A DNA stretch of 47,321 nt from Chitinophagales bacterium (lineage in GTDB: Bacteria > Bacteroidota > Bacteroidia > Chitinophagales > Chitinophagaceae), in the NCBI GenBank assembly GCA_013298665.1, contig JAAFIK010000037.1, forward strand, positions 1 to 47,321, written 5' to 3'. Below, in pieces: positions 17,927 to 27,115 of the stretch. Numbering within the stretch: the first letter of the stretch is position 1; the number at the start of each line of letters is the position of its first letter. A program made the position numbers and the translations under genes. Below the pieces are notes generated by a model, which was not told where the DNA came from, did not search any database, and saw only the letters and a program-made list of their open reading frames with translations.

Positions 17927-18883
17927 ATGAAGGTAATTGATCATATTAATGCTGCGGGCGATAAAACCCTTGTCTCGTTCGAAATCCTGCCCCCGCTGAA
18001 GGGAAAAGGCATACAATCGCTCTATAAGCACCTTGATCCCCTTATGGCGCATAAGCCAGCCTTCATCAACGTAACCTATCACCGGAGTGAGCATGTATTC
18101 AAAAAAAAGGCTGATGGTACATTTGAAAAAGTGATTGTACGCAAACGACCAGGTACGGAATCTATCTGTGCGGCCATCATGAACAAATACAATGTTGATA
18201 CCGTTCCGCACCTGATCTGTGGCGGATTCAGCGTCAATGAAACAGAAGACGCGCTCATCAACCTGCACTACCTGGGTATCGATAATGTACTGGTGTTGCG
18301 TGGAGACGCGGCAAAAAATGAAGCCAGTTTTGAGCCGGAAAAGGATGGCCATAAATATGCCATAGACTTATTACAACAGGTGGTTAACCTCAACTCGGGC
18401 GTATACATCGAAAATGATCTTAAAGATACTTCAAAAACAAGGTTTTGTATCGGGGTGGCGGGCTATCCGGAGAAACACTTTGAAGCGCCGAATATGGATA
18501 CTGACCTGGAATATTTAAAGGCAAAAGTGGATGCAGGCGCTGACTATATTGTAACCCAGATGTTTTTTGACAATGAGAAATATTATGCATTTGTAAAAGC
18601 CTGCCGGGAAGCCGGTATTACAGTACCCATTATACCTGGTCTGAAACCCGTTTACAGTAAAAAGCAACTGACCATACTACCCAAAACCTTCCACATCGAT
18701 CTTCCGGCAGACCTTTCAAATGCCATTACAAAGTGTAAGACTGACGAAGATGTAGAGAAAGTAGGTGCAGAATGGTTGTTGCAGCAATCCATTGATCTGA
18801 AAAAATTTGGTGTTCCCGTATTGCACTATTATACCCTGGGAAAACCCCAGTTGGTTGCAGATGTAGTAAGCAAGCTCCTCTAA
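17927..18883 (+). CDS. metF: 5,10-methylenetetrahydrofolate reductase
   Basis: Cytosolic flavoenzyme that reduces 5,10-methylene- to 5-methyl-tetrahydrofolate for methionine synthesis. 318 residues, slightly longer than E. coli MetF (296). Family pieces: SFEILPPLKGKG near the N-terminus with the catalytic Glu, FINVTYH, HLICGGFSVNETEDAL, VLVLRGDAA, IGVAGYPEKHFEAPN, and ADYIVTQMFFDNEKYYAFV. It has its own promoter and ends eight bases before the convergent DUF5916 gene. No other one-carbon genes are adjacent. Confidence 0.95.
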   Translation: MKVIDHINAAGDKTLVSFEILPPLKGKGIQSLYKHLDPLMAHKPAFINVTYHRSEHVFKKKADGTFEKVIVRKRPGTESICAAIMNKYNVDTVPHLICGGFSVNETEDALINLHYLGIDNVLVLRGDAAKNEASFEPEKDGHKYAIDLLQQVVNLNSGVYIENDLKDTSKTRFCIGVAGYPEKHFEAPNMDTDLEYLKAKVDAGADYIVTQMFFDNEKYYAFVKACREAGITVPIIPGLKPVYSKKQLTILPKTFHIDLPADLSNAITKCKTDEDVEKVGAEWLLQQSIDLKKFGVPVLHYYTLGKPQLVADVVSKLL

Positions 18884-18891
18884 AGCATACG

Positions 18892-21150
18892 CTATGGATT
18901 TAACCAATAGCTGAATTTCAGTACAACTGCCCTGCTTTTTGCCCCGAAAGCATGCACATTATTGCTGCGGTTGTCTTCTGCAAAATAATTATCGGTGTAA
19001 ACCAGAAACAGGTCGCTGAGTGGTTTAAACCGCCATTGCAGCCTGGAGTTGATGTTCATATTGTTAACCTGACTATTGTATTGCAAAAAGGTTGTCCAGA
19101 AAAGGTTAGTACTAAAAGTGATCTCAGATTTGGGACCCACCAGCCAGAAATCGGCTTTACTAAAGCCCACCGGAAGCCTTATACGGGTATAATTGATGGC
19201 CAGTGAAAACAACCCATACGGTTGCCAGCGGTAGCTCATATCCGTTCTCAATGAAAATATCCGGCCATTAAAATAAGTGCCCCCTGAAAGTTTAGCTTTA
19301 CAAACAAACAGTTTCCGGCTGTCAGTTACAAAGCCCAGGCTATTTACAGTATAATGATAGGCTGTACCGGCAGGCAACACCGCCGTTCCCGGTATATATT
19401 TGTTGGTCGGATCAAAGTCACTGAACAGCCAGGTATATTCCCGCTTCAGCAGTGAGCCGCTGAACTCTGCCGAGTTTTGAAATTTTACCGAAAAGTTGAG
19501 TTGCCCCCGCCAATCTGTTACCCTTTTGGCAAATTTATCATAGGTGAACTCGTAATCAGGGCCTGCCGAGATAGTATTGATCCATTTTCCAACCCGTCCG
19601 CGGGGATAAAAAAACCAGGAGGCCACCATAGGGTGATTGATGATTCCATTACGGGGAATAAAGCCTGTGGCGGCCTGGAAATACTTATCAATATTGTACA
19701 AGGCAGGCGATACCAGAAAGTGGTTGTCCAGATAGCCCATTTCAAGTCCTGCCGAAAAGGCAGACCCTTTCCAGGCAGGGTCAAAAGAGTGGTGCACAAA
19801 GGCTTTGCCCACCCATTTTCCACTTACAGACGCCAGGTTGGTTTCCAAACCCGCCACACGATTGTAACGACCAATACCCGCTGCTGTATTCTTATTGTTA
19901 AAGGAAGTTTTGTTGACCAGGAATCCCACCAGGTTGGAGCGGTTAAATATCCTGCGTTGAAATGCAACCGCGAGGAAATTAGTTGCCGGAAGACTATCGG
20001 AGTGCATAGCCGCGGTTTGGATATTCATCAAGCCGATACGCCAGTCGGGGTTGAGCCGTCCACTTAACCTTGCGCCAGCTACAATAGGTACCTTTTGTAA
20101 TGTTGCATTACCTGAAATACTCGACAACCCGATGCGCCGGGAAAAAAATGGTGCTTGCTGCGGCGATCCAAAACTGCTGAACAGGTCGCTGTTTTCGATA
20201 AAAAACTGGCGGCGTTCCGGAAAAAAAAGCTCAAACCGGCTAAGATCAGTTACCTGTTGGTCTACATCCACCTGTGCAAAATCGGGATTAAGCGTCAGGT
20301 CGAGGTTAAGCGAGGGTGTGACGGCAACTTTAGCATCCAAACCAGCACTTGTTATTATTTCCCGTTTGGTACCGGCCTGAAAGTCTTTAGCAACGCCTGT
20401 CAATCCATAGGGTAATATGGCAAAGCTTGTGGGTTCATCTGGTGGATGTGCGTTCCAATACAAACGCCCGGTAAAGTTGATGTTGTACAAAGCAAAGTTG
20501 CGGCTGATGGGTACCCAGGTACTTCTTTCATTAGCCCCCGCATTAGTCCGCATGAAATTGATACCCCAAACAGGCAACCGACCCGGTGTCTGTTTGTAAC
20601 GGATAGATTTGAAGGGAATCGCCATTTCTACCGTCCAACGGTCAGGGAAACGTTTTACAGCAGCGAACCATTTGTTATCCCAGTCGGTATTTAACTCCGA
20701 GCCATTAAATACCTGTCCTTCTTTTTGCACGCCATAAGGGTTAACGCCAAAGTAAAAACCATTGAGGTGATCGAGGAAAGGATCGAGATTTACCGCAAAA
20801 ATATCTGATCGCGCATCCGAAAAGTCGCGTTTTAATGTTTGTACGGTATAAGGTTCTGTTTGGTAACAGGTGGCAGCCAGGTAAAGGTAATGATCATCAA
20901 AACAAAGCCGGACTTCTGTTTGCTGACCAGCCAGGCAGGTATCAGATGGGAAATGCTGTATAAAATGGTTTGCTTTTGCGGGTTTTTGCCACTCAGTTTC
21001 AGTAAACAAGCCATCAATACGGATTGCTCCAGCAGCCCGGTCAATAACCAGTTCCTTTACTTTACCCTGTGGTAAACCTTTTTGTGCAACAGCAGTCAAA
21101 CAAATGGTTAGCAACAAGGTAGCTCTCCATAAAACAGAAAATGTTCTCAC
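18892..21150 (-). CDS. DUF5916 outer-membrane protein with CBM9-like domain
   Basis: 752 residues. After a signal peptide (LWRATLLLTICLTAVAQ) comes a carbohydrate-binding family 9-like beta-sandwich (AIRIDGLFTETEWQKPAKANHF, EVRLCFDDHYLYLAATCYQ, NLDPFLDHLNGFYFGVNPYG). The remaining 500 residues are a DUF5916 region of alternating aromatic beta strands ending in an aromatic-Leu-Asn-Pro tail, typical of an outer-membrane barrel. Motifs such as LDLTLNPDFAQVDVDQQVTDLSRFE and FPERRQFFIENSDLF are diagnostic. The ligand is unknown. It converges with metF and is separated from tatC by about 320 bases. Confidence 0.88.
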   Translation of the reverse strand: MRTFSVLWRATLLLTICLTAVAQKGLPQGKVKELVIDRAAGAIRIDGLFTETEWQKPAKANHFIQHFPSDTCLAGQQTEVRLCFDDHYLYLAATCYQTEPYTVQTLKRDFSDARSDIFAVNLDPFLDHLNGFYFGVNPYGVQKEGQVFNGSELNTDWDNKWFAAVKRFPDRWTVEMAIPFKSIRYKQTPGRLPVWGINFMRTNAGANERSTWVPISRNFALYNINFTGRLYWNAHPPDEPTSFAILPYGLTGVAKDFQAGTKREIITSAGLDAKVAVTPSLNLDLTLNPDFAQVDVDQQVTDLSRFELFFPERRQFFIENSDLFSSFGSPQQAPFFSRRIGLSSISGNATLQKVPIVAGARLSGRLNPDWRIGLMNIQTAAMHSDSLPATNFLAVAFQRRIFNRSNLVGFLVNKTSFNNKNTAAGIGRYNRVAGLETNLASVSGKWVGKAFVHHSFDPAWKGSAFSAGLEMGYLDNHFLVSPALYNIDKYFQAATGFIPRNGIINHPMVASWFFYPRGRVGKWINTISAGPDYEFTYDKFAKRVTDWRGQLNFSVKFQNSAEFSGSLLKREYTWLFSDFDPTNKYIPGTAVLPAGTAYHYTVNSLGFVTDSRKLFVCKAKLSGGTYFNGRIFSLRTDMSYRWQPYGLFSLAINYTRIRLPVGFSKADFWLVGPKSEITFSTNLFWTTFLQYNSQVNNMNINSRLQWRFKPLSDLFLVYTDNYFAEDNRSNNVHAFGAKSRAVVLKFSYWLNP

Positions 21151-21473
21151 CTGGCAAATGTAAGAAATTCCGAGAATTTGTAAATTTAAAAAGAAAAATC
21201 ACATTAAGAAAACCTTAACATTTGAAATACAACTTATGGCACCCGTTTTGCGTTTATATATATGTAAAGACATTAAAATAAAGATTTTCTCATAAGCAGT
21301 TAGTTTTGGTAAACGGCCCCGGTTTCCACCGGGGCCTATCTTTTGCACCAACCCCCTCATTCGTATTAGTATGCTTTTTTGGCTTTACCTTTGCACCGCT
21401 GAAACGGCTCCAATGTGTCATAATATTGTCACAAGCGGTCAGGTCGGTTGTTTTTACGCTTAAAAAAGAAATA
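21151..21473. other. Non-coding stretch between the DUF5916 gene and tatC
   Basis: AT-rich 323 bases. It holds a hairpin (21315-21336), a TACCTTTGC -7-like box (21386-21394) and otherwise nothing I can name. The part 21180-21310 is very AT-rich and could hold the promoter of a short untranslated RNA that ends at the hairpin; this is only a possibility. Confidence 0.5.
21315..21346 (+). terminator. Strong hairpin upstream of tatC
   Basis: GGCCCCGGT at 21315-21323 pairs perfectly with ACCGGGGCC at 21328-21336 around a four-base loop, followed by TATCTTTTG. It looks like an intrinsic terminator on the plus strand, but no plus-strand gene precedes it nearby. A TAGTTTTG box at 21301-21308 lies just before it. 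Confidence 0.55.
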
Positions 21474-22361
21474 TTGTCTGCAAATATCTCAGAAAGGAAG
21501 AGTTTTTTTACACGTATCCGCCGCGGTCCTGCCCTGGAGAGTGCGGAAATGAGTTTTGTGGATCACCTCGAAGCATTACGCTGGCATATTGTACGTGCAG
21601 TTATTGCCATATTACTGGCGGCGATAGCCATTTTTGTCTGCATTGACTGGATATTCGATAATGTCATTATGGCGCCAGTCAATAAAGACTTTGTCAGTTA
21701 TACCGGTCTTTGCCGGTTGAGCCACTGGCTGCATATCGGAGATGCACTCTGTATGCCTCCGGTACAAATCAATTACCAGGCCAACCAGGTATCCGGTCTT
21801 TTCTCCACAGCAATCAATGTTTCTATCATCGGAGGCATTATTGCCGCTTTTCCTTACCTCTTTTGGGAATTATGGCGTTTTGTGAAACCTGCACTGTCGG
21901 CCAAAGAGGTAAAGTATGCCAGGGGAAGTATTTTTTGGGTATCCTTCTGCTTTTTTACCGGAGTAGCTTTTGGCTATTTTTTATTGGCTCCCTTTACTTT
22001 CAACTTTCTGGCAAGTTTCACCATTGGTCACAAGGTGGTTATCGAATACAAACCGACTATCGATGATTATACCGAAACCCTTACCAACCTGCTCCTCGGC
22101 TGCGGCATTGCTTTTGAGTTACCGGTGATGGCTTATGTTCTTGCCAAAATTGGTATCATCAGCTCAGGATTCCTTAAGAAATATTTCAAATATGCTGTTG
22201 TGGTCATCCTCATTGTAGCCGCCGTCATTACCCCTTCTCCTGACTGGACCAGCCAGTTTATTGTAGCCGTACCCTTATTTATACTGTATGCCATCAGTAT
22301 TGCCATTACCGCAAGGGTAGACAAAAAAAGGGCGGAAAAAGACAAAAAAGAATGGAGTTAG
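21474..22361 (+). CDS. tatC: Twin-arginine translocase subunit TatC
   Basis: Core receptor of the Tat system, which exports folded proteins across the inner membrane. It has six helices; MSFVDHLEALRWHIVRAVIAI is the signature N-terminus, with the conserved Glu in the first cytoplasmic segment, and a helix-loop pattern through FELPVMAYVLAKIGI. I favour TTG 21474 (LSANISERKSFFTRI) because Bacteroidota TatC proteins usually carry about 20-25 charged residues before MSF; ATG 21549 is the alternative. No tatA is in the window. A -7-like box at 21386 would leave an 80-base leader. Confidence 0.93.
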   Translation: MSANISERKSFFTRIRRGPALESAEMSFVDHLEALRWHIVRAVIAILLAAIAIFVCIDWIFDNVIMAPVNKDFVSYTGLCRLSHWLHIGDALCMPPVQINYQANQVSGLFSTAINVSIIGGIIAAFPYLFWELWRFVKPALSAKEVKYARGSIFWVSFCFFTGVAFGYFLLAPFTFNFLASFTIGHKVVIEYKPTIDDYTETLTNLLLGCGIAFELPVMAYVLAKIGIISSGFLKKYFKYAVVVILIVAAVITPSPDWTSQFIVAVPLFILYAISIAITARVDKKRAEKDKKEWS

Positions 22362-22436
22362 CATTTGAAAGGGGATATAGTGTATGCGCTTTTATTTGTC
22401 TAATTTTACCATCACTTTCACCAACATTATACTACT

Positions 22437-22886
22437 ATGCAAGTGTTCAATTTAAGCCTGCCTGTTGCTATTGGTTGCGATCATGCCGGTTACGATTATA
22501 AAGATGATCTCATTTCGTTCTTAGAGGGTAAAGGCATCGCTTTTAAGGATTTTGGCACGTACAGCAGAGATTCTGTTGATTACCCCGACTTTGCTCACCC
22601 GGTTGCGCTTGCCGTAGAAAAAGGTGAAGCCGCTTTTGGCATACTTCTTTGCGGCAGTGCCAATGGTGTAGCCATTACGGCAAATAAGCACCAGGGTATC
22701 AGGGCTGCAATCTGCTGGGGTGAAGAATTGGCTCAACTGGCCAGGCAGCATAATGATGCGAATATCATCTGTATACCTTCCCGCTTTGTTCGTGAGGGTG
22801 ATGCAGAAAAGATGGTTGACCTTTTCATGAACACCCCTTTTGAGGGAGGGCGTCATCAGAAGAGGGTTAATAAGATTGCCTGCTGA
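22437..22886 (+). CDS. rpiB: Ribose 5-phosphate isomerase B
   Basis: 149 residues, interconverting ribose 5-phosphate and ribulose 5-phosphate in the pentose phosphate pathway. Signatures: IGCDHAGYDYKDDL at the N-terminus, DFGTYSRDSVDYPDFAHPVA, and LLCGSANGVAITANKHQGIRAA, where the active-site Cys is present although the usual CGSGxGxxIAANK is slightly altered (SANGVAI). The HNDANIICIPSRF segment supplies the conserved Asn/Arg region. It lies 75 bases after tatC on the same strand and may be co-transcribed. Confidence 0.95.
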   Translation: MQVFNLSLPVAIGCDHAGYDYKDDLISFLEGKGIAFKDFGTYSRDSVDYPDFAHPVALAVEKGEAAFGILLCGSANGVAITANKHQGIRAAICWGEELAQLARQHNDANIICIPSRFVREGDAEKMVDLFMNTPFEGGRHQKRVNKIAC

Positions 22887-22951
22887 TCTACCGCGCATCA
22901 ATAAAGGATATCAGGAAAAAGATAATTTCCGATATTGTATAAATTTTTTTT

Positions 22952-24523
22952 ATGTACAAATTTATCGCACTCCTGTTGCTGGCCAGCAGCCCCTGGCAGA
23001 GTTTTGCGCAACAAACAGATGATGCCGGGCGCTACGCATCAACGATTACTGCTGCAGACTTGATGCAACACCTCGGGATCGTTGCCGGTGCAGCCATGGA
23101 GGGCCGGGAAACGGGCACAGAAGGGCAGCGCAAGGCGGCAGCATATATCGAGTCGCAGTTTATCCGGATTGGACTAAAAACTGCACCGGGGATCAATGGC
23201 TATCAACAGCTATACCCTTTGTACCGTGATTCATTGGTGATGGCAATGGCAAAATTGGGGGATAAAGAACTCATGATGGGTACAGATTATAGCTTTACCC
23301 TCAACAATAACCACAATGAATTGATAAAGGGAAAAAAAATTGTATGTGTGGGCTATGGCATCAGTAGTAAAACTTACGATGATTACTCAGGGAAAAATGT
23401 AAAAGGAAAGGTGGTGTTGTTTTTTCTGGGTGAACCCAAAGCAAATGGGAAATACCTGATCAATGGTAAGAACAGGGGATCCGAGTGGAGTTTTCCGGGG
23501 TTAGCACTAAAGCTGCAAACGGCCAAAGCCCAGGGCGCTATAGCTGCTATTGTGATCAGTCCGGGTATAGAATCATTTAATTCACGTACACTGGTATCAT
23601 TACAAAAGTCTAACCTGTACTATCCCAAAGAAGACAAGCCAGCGGTTAATGGAATCACCCTTTCACACCGGGTAGCGAGGACGCTGCTTGATACTGCTGT
23701 TTTCGAAACCCTGCTCAAAAAAGCAAAAGCGGCGGAACGTCTCGACAGCACCAGCATACCGGATATAAAAACAAAACTGGTTTTTGATTTTCAAAAAGAT
23801 CGCCAGCAGGTAGATGCGAGTAATGTACTGGGGATTATAGAGGGAACAGATAAAAAAGATGAGATCGTTTACCTGACGGCACATTACGACCATCTCGGCA
23901 TCCGTGATGGCAATATTTATTACGGTGCGGATGATGATGGTAGTGGTACCTGTGCCGTACTTGAAATGGCTGAAGCCTTTGCAAAGGCCAAAGCAGAAGG
24001 AAAAGGGCCGAGGCGTACCATCGTATTTATGACAGTAAGCGGCGAGGAAAAGGGCTTATGGGGTAGCGAGTATTATTGCGATCATCCATTATTTCCATTA
24101 GGCAAAACATCTGTTGACCTCAATACAGATATGGTAGGCCGTATAGATCCTTCCAGAAAGAATGGTGACAGTATGAATTATGTGTATGTGATCGGGCATA
24201 ACAAACTAAGCAGCGACCTGCCCATCATAAACGAAGCCGTAAATAAACAATACACCGGACTCGAATTGGATTATAAATTTGACGACCCTAATGACGCACA
24301 GCGAATTTATTACCGAAGTGATCATTACAATTTCGCCAGGAAGGGGGTTCCCATCTTATTCTTTTTTAATGGTACACACCGTGACTATCACCGGCCATCA
24401 GATACGGTGGATAAGATCAACAAAGAGCTTTATGCAAAGCGGGTACAATTGGTTTTTCACACGGCCTGGGTGATTGCAAACAGAGATGAAATGCTGAAGC
24501 GGGATATTCCACTGCCGGAATAG
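22952..24523 (+). CDS. Secreted M28 metallopeptidase, second copy
   Basis: 523 residues. A short signal peptide (MYKFIALLLLASSPWQSFAQ), a PA-like insert around residues 120-230, and an M28 zinc core: AHYDHLGIRDGNIYYGADDDGSGTCAVLEMAEAF, TVSGEEKGLWGSEYY, DLNTDMVGRID, and SDHYNFARKGVPILFFFNGTHRDYHRPSDT, all with intact zinc ligands and catalytic Glu. Unlike the protein at 7388 it has no PDZ domain. It is likely a periplasmic or surface aminopeptidase. It follows rpiB by 65 bases. Confidence 0.95.
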   Translation: MYKFIALLLLASSPWQSFAQQTDDAGRYASTITAADLMQHLGIVAGAAMEGRETGTEGQRKAAAYIESQFIRIGLKTAPGINGYQQLYPLYRDSLVMAMAKLGDKELMMGTDYSFTLNNNHNELIKGKKIVCVGYGISSKTYDDYSGKNVKGKVVLFFLGEPKANGKYLINGKNRGSEWSFPGLALKLQTAKAQGAIAAIVISPGIESFNSRTLVSLQKSNLYYPKEDKPAVNGITLSHRVARTLLDTAVFETLLKKAKAAERLDSTSIPDIKTKLVFDFQKDRQQVDASNVLGIIEGTDKKDEIVYLTAHYDHLGIRDGNIYYGADDDGSGTCAVLEMAEAFAKAKAEGKGPRRTIVFMTVSGEEKGLWGSEYYCDHPLFPLGKTSVDLNTDMVGRIDPSRKNGDSMNYVYVIGHNKLSSDLPIINEAVNKQYTGLELDYKFDDPNDAQRIYYRSDHYNFARKGVPILFFFNGTHRDYHRPSDTVDKINKELYAKRVQLVFHTAWVIANRDEMLKRDIPLPE

Positions 24524-24769
24524 GGGTAATGCGGAACCGATGCTATGCTTATACTCAAATGCTGCAGTTGCAAAATTTGCCCCGATGCTTCGATCGCGGT
24601 CTTCGGTTATTCGGCGGACGCAAAATCCGTAGCATTGGGATAAGATATGGCGTAATAAAATCCCTGATCAGTCAGCAAAAATCAACCGGGATACAAGTAA
24701 ACAAAAACCTGTCAACCCTGTATACTATTAACCATATTTATTGCTAACAACATTTATCTACCGCTCAAA
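24524..24769. other. Non-coding stretch downstream of the M28 gene
   Basis: About 245 bases between the M28 stop and a strong terminator. Short open frames exist but show no protein-like pattern, ribosome site or family match; I see no gene here. Confidence 0.5.
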
Positions 24770-24809
24770 AAGAAACCGGCTGTCTCATACTTTTGAGACA
24801 GCCGGTTTC
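24770..24809. terminator. Bidirectional terminator with 17-bp perfect stem
   Basis: AGAAACCGGCTGTCTCA pairs exactly with TGAGACAGCCGGTTTCT around a six-base loop (TACTTT). T-rich flanks on the plus side (ttgta) and A-rich flanks on the left fit termination of both the plus-strand M28 transcript and the minus-strand SusC-SusD-lipoprotein operon, whose last gene ends at 24838. Confidence 0.85.
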
Positions 24810-24837
24810 TTTGTACTTACGCTGAAAAACGATTTGC

Positions 24838-25668
24838 TTATCGCGCTATGGTGGTAATAAAGTTACCAAAAGAACCAGCCGAAACAGTAACCCTGTAGCT
24901 CAGGCTGAAGGTATTGTCGCAAGAGGAGAAAGATCCCGTACCTACGCCGGTAATCGTTGCCGCACCATAGGTAGGATCATTGTAAAGGAACTGAGCCGGA
25001 ATACTGGTGGTAAAATTAGCCGGATTTGTCCAGTCTAAGTTTACGCGAACCGCTGGTCCACCTGCATCCCAGATGTTGGGCATCATAACATAACCGGTGG
25101 TAGCGGTTAAAGCTACAGCGCTGGTTATGTTGATTGCGTACGGGCCATAAGTGGGACTACCTGTCTGGATATCGAAGCACTTGGTATAGTTGCCGGTGAA
25201 ACTCGACAGTACAACGTTACAGTACTTGGTCATTACCAATTTATAAGTATCGTTGTAAGTTGCCGGAGCGACATCACCGCCGGTAATTTTAAAAGTAAGG
25301 GTATCCGTTCTTGAGCCCGGGAAACCAGCAAAATTACCTTTAACGGTTATGGAATCCAAAGCTTTACCAGCCGGAATGGTAATGGTATTACCCCCTGGCA
25401 GCGAATACTGCGCAGCACCGGCACCCGTGGGTGAGGTAATGCTGAACGTTACCTTTCTGGCGGAACTGGAAATAGTTGTTGTGCCTACCGGTACTTTGAA
25501 AACCGATGCAGGGTCGTTCTGCACATAATAGGCGCCTGCAAGATTATTGGCAAAATGTGCCTGTGAGGGCGGAACGATAACGTTACCGATGTTTTCGTTT
25601 TTGTCGCAGCCTGCAAACAGCACTGTGGCCATTGCACCTGCGATCATCAGTTTATAGAATCTGTTCAT
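24838..25668 (-). CDS. SusE-position surface lipoprotein (DUF4843-like)
   Basis: 276 residues. The signal peptide ends in a lipobox (ATVLFAGC, Cys21). Residues 40-150 form a beta-sandwich region with FPGSRTDTLTFKITGG, resembling the N-terminal domains of DUF1735/DUF4843 lipoproteins that accompany SusCD pairs. The C-terminal part (GNYTKCFDIQTGS, ATTGYVMMPNIWDAG, GAATITGVGTGSFSSC) is another beta domain. In Sus-like systems the third gene is usually a surface ligand-binding lipoprotein; I infer that role. It starts 25 bases after susD and is the last gene of the operon. Confidence 0.8.
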   Translation of the reverse strand: MNRFYKLMIAGAMATVLFAGCDKNENIGNVIVPPSQAHFANNLAGAYYVQNDPASVFKVPVGTTTISSSARKVTFSITSPTGAGAAQYSLPGGNTITIPAGKALDSITVKGNFAGFPGSRTDTLTFKITGGDVAPATYNDTYKLVMTKYCNVVLSSFTGNYTKCFDIQTGSPTYGPYAINITSAVALTATTGYVMMPNIWDAGGPAVRVNLDWTNPANFTTSIPAQFLYNDPTYGAATITGVGTGSFSSCDNTFSLSYRVTVSAGSFGNFITTIAR

Positions 25669-25693
25669 AATTGATCGTTTTAGCTTTTAAATA

Positions 25694-27106
25694 TTAATAG
25701 CCTGTGTTTTGTACCATATTACTGTTACCCTGAAGTTCTGCTTGCGGAATGGGTAACACAAAACGGAAATTAGTGCTCAGCAGATTCAGCCAGTTGGGGC
25801 TGTCCACGTCTGTAGCATTACGGTTTACATCCAGCCCCCTTCTTTTCAGGTCAAAAAGCCGGAAACCTTCAAAAGCCAGTTCTTTGTACCGCTCTGTCAT
25901 CAGCGCAGTTATAAGCGTCGCTTTATCTGCAAAGGTCTGGTTAACATAGCCCGTAATACGGTTGGTACGCAGGGTGTTCAGGTCGTTTGTACCTGCTGTA
26001 ATATTGGCTGCGCCATCCAGCTCAGCATAAGCTTCCGCGCGGATCAGGTACATCTCAGCAATCCTGATGGCTTTCATATCGGTGATGCGCGCACCGGCAG
26101 CCGAAGTGTAGTGTTTATAAACAACCCTTTTACCACCCGCTGTAGCAATATAGGCATTACGGCGAACGTCTGAAGCAGTGTACTGTGAAAGAAGTTTATC
26201 TGAAGGGCTGAAATAAACCTGTCCTCCGCTGGTTGCAAATGAAGCACCTATAGATTGACCACCACGCCTGAAGCGCAGTAATACTTCACTGACAGAATTA
26301 TCCACCCATATATTTGCAAAATCTGTTCCTGTGGTCAATGGCTTTACTGCAGCATTAATTACCGTTGTGGCATTATCCCTTGCGCCGGCCCAATCACCTT
26401 TATAAAGTGCAACCCTCGCCTGGAGTGCCACTACAGTAAGCTGATTGATGACTTTGTCATCGTAAGTAGCTGCTGTAGGTGCAACAAGCAGTGCTTTTGC
26501 ATCATTCAGGTCTTTATCGATTTGTGCAACCACCTCACCTGATTTGTTGCGGGGCAACTGTGCAAAGGAGTTAACAGATAATGATAAGGGAACGCCCAGA
26601 ACATCACTGGCATTGTACTTTTTAGCAAAGCGCTGCATAAGTTCAAGATAAGCATATCCGCGTAAGGCCAGCAACTGACCCCTGATGATATTTTTGCGGG
26701 TATCATCATTAACGGCTACTGAGGGTACGGTTGGTATTTTCTCCAATACCCGGTTTACCTGATTGATTACCGAGTACATACTACCCCAGCCACCGGTAGT
26801 GGATCCGGATGCTGTACCATCCGCAGTGTATTGCAACCGGTATTCAAACTGGCCTTGCCCGGCGTTATCCGGTCCAAACCTGAGCTCATCAGAAATGGTA
26901 GCGTTGATATAGACGGTATTATCAACATCAAAACGGCCGTAGGCGGTATTCAAGCCCCGCTGCAGATCGTCAACGGTAAGATAAGCCTTACTTTCGTCGA
27001 ATACATCCGTGGGAGTAAGATCCAGGTTCTTTTTACAACCGGTTGCCAGCGTAAATGCAGTGGCAGCAAGCAGTACAAATTTTATTCTTTTCATTTTCGT
27101 AATCAA
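25694..27106 (-). CDS. SusD/RagB-family outer-membrane lipoprotein
   Basis: 470 residues. Lipobox TLATGC near residue 24, then the SusD plan: N-terminal tetratricopeptide-like helices (LTVDDLQRGLNTAYGRF, RGQLLALRGYAYLELMQRFAKKY with the usual RAYxYFxLxxxFG-type motif) and the C-terminal signature TERYKELAFEGFRLFDLKRRG plus LPIPQAELQGNSNM. It acts as the lid on the SusC channel and binds the imported nutrient. The start may be MKRIKF at 27094. It lies nine bases after susC. Confidence 0.93.
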   Translation of the reverse strand: MITKMKRIKFVLLAATAFTLATGCKKNLDLTPTDVFDESKAYLTVDDLQRGLNTAYGRFDVDNTVYINATISDELRFGPDNAGQGQFEYRLQYTADGTASGSTTGGWGSMYSVINQVNRVLEKIPTVPSVAVNDDTRKNIIRGQLLALRGYAYLELMQRFAKKYNASDVLGVPLSLSVNSFAQLPRNKSGEVVAQIDKDLNDAKALLVAPTAATYDDKVINQLTVVALQARVALYKGDWAGARDNATTVINAAVKPLTTGTDFANIWVDNSVSEVLLRFRRGGQSIGASFATSGGQVYFSPSDKLLSQYTASDVRRNAYIATAGGKRVVYKHYTSAAGARITDMKAIRIAEMYLIRAEAYAELDGAANITAGTNDLNTLRTNRITGYVNQTFADKATLITALMTERYKELAFEGFRLFDLKRRGLDVNRNATDVDSPNWLNLLSTNFRFVLPIPQAELQGNSNMVQNTGY

Positions 27107-27115
27107 TTAATAAGA

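Noticed and set aside
24529..24747. 72-residue open frame after the M28 gene
   Set aside because: No family pattern and no plausible signal peptide; it sits between a stop codon and a terminator.
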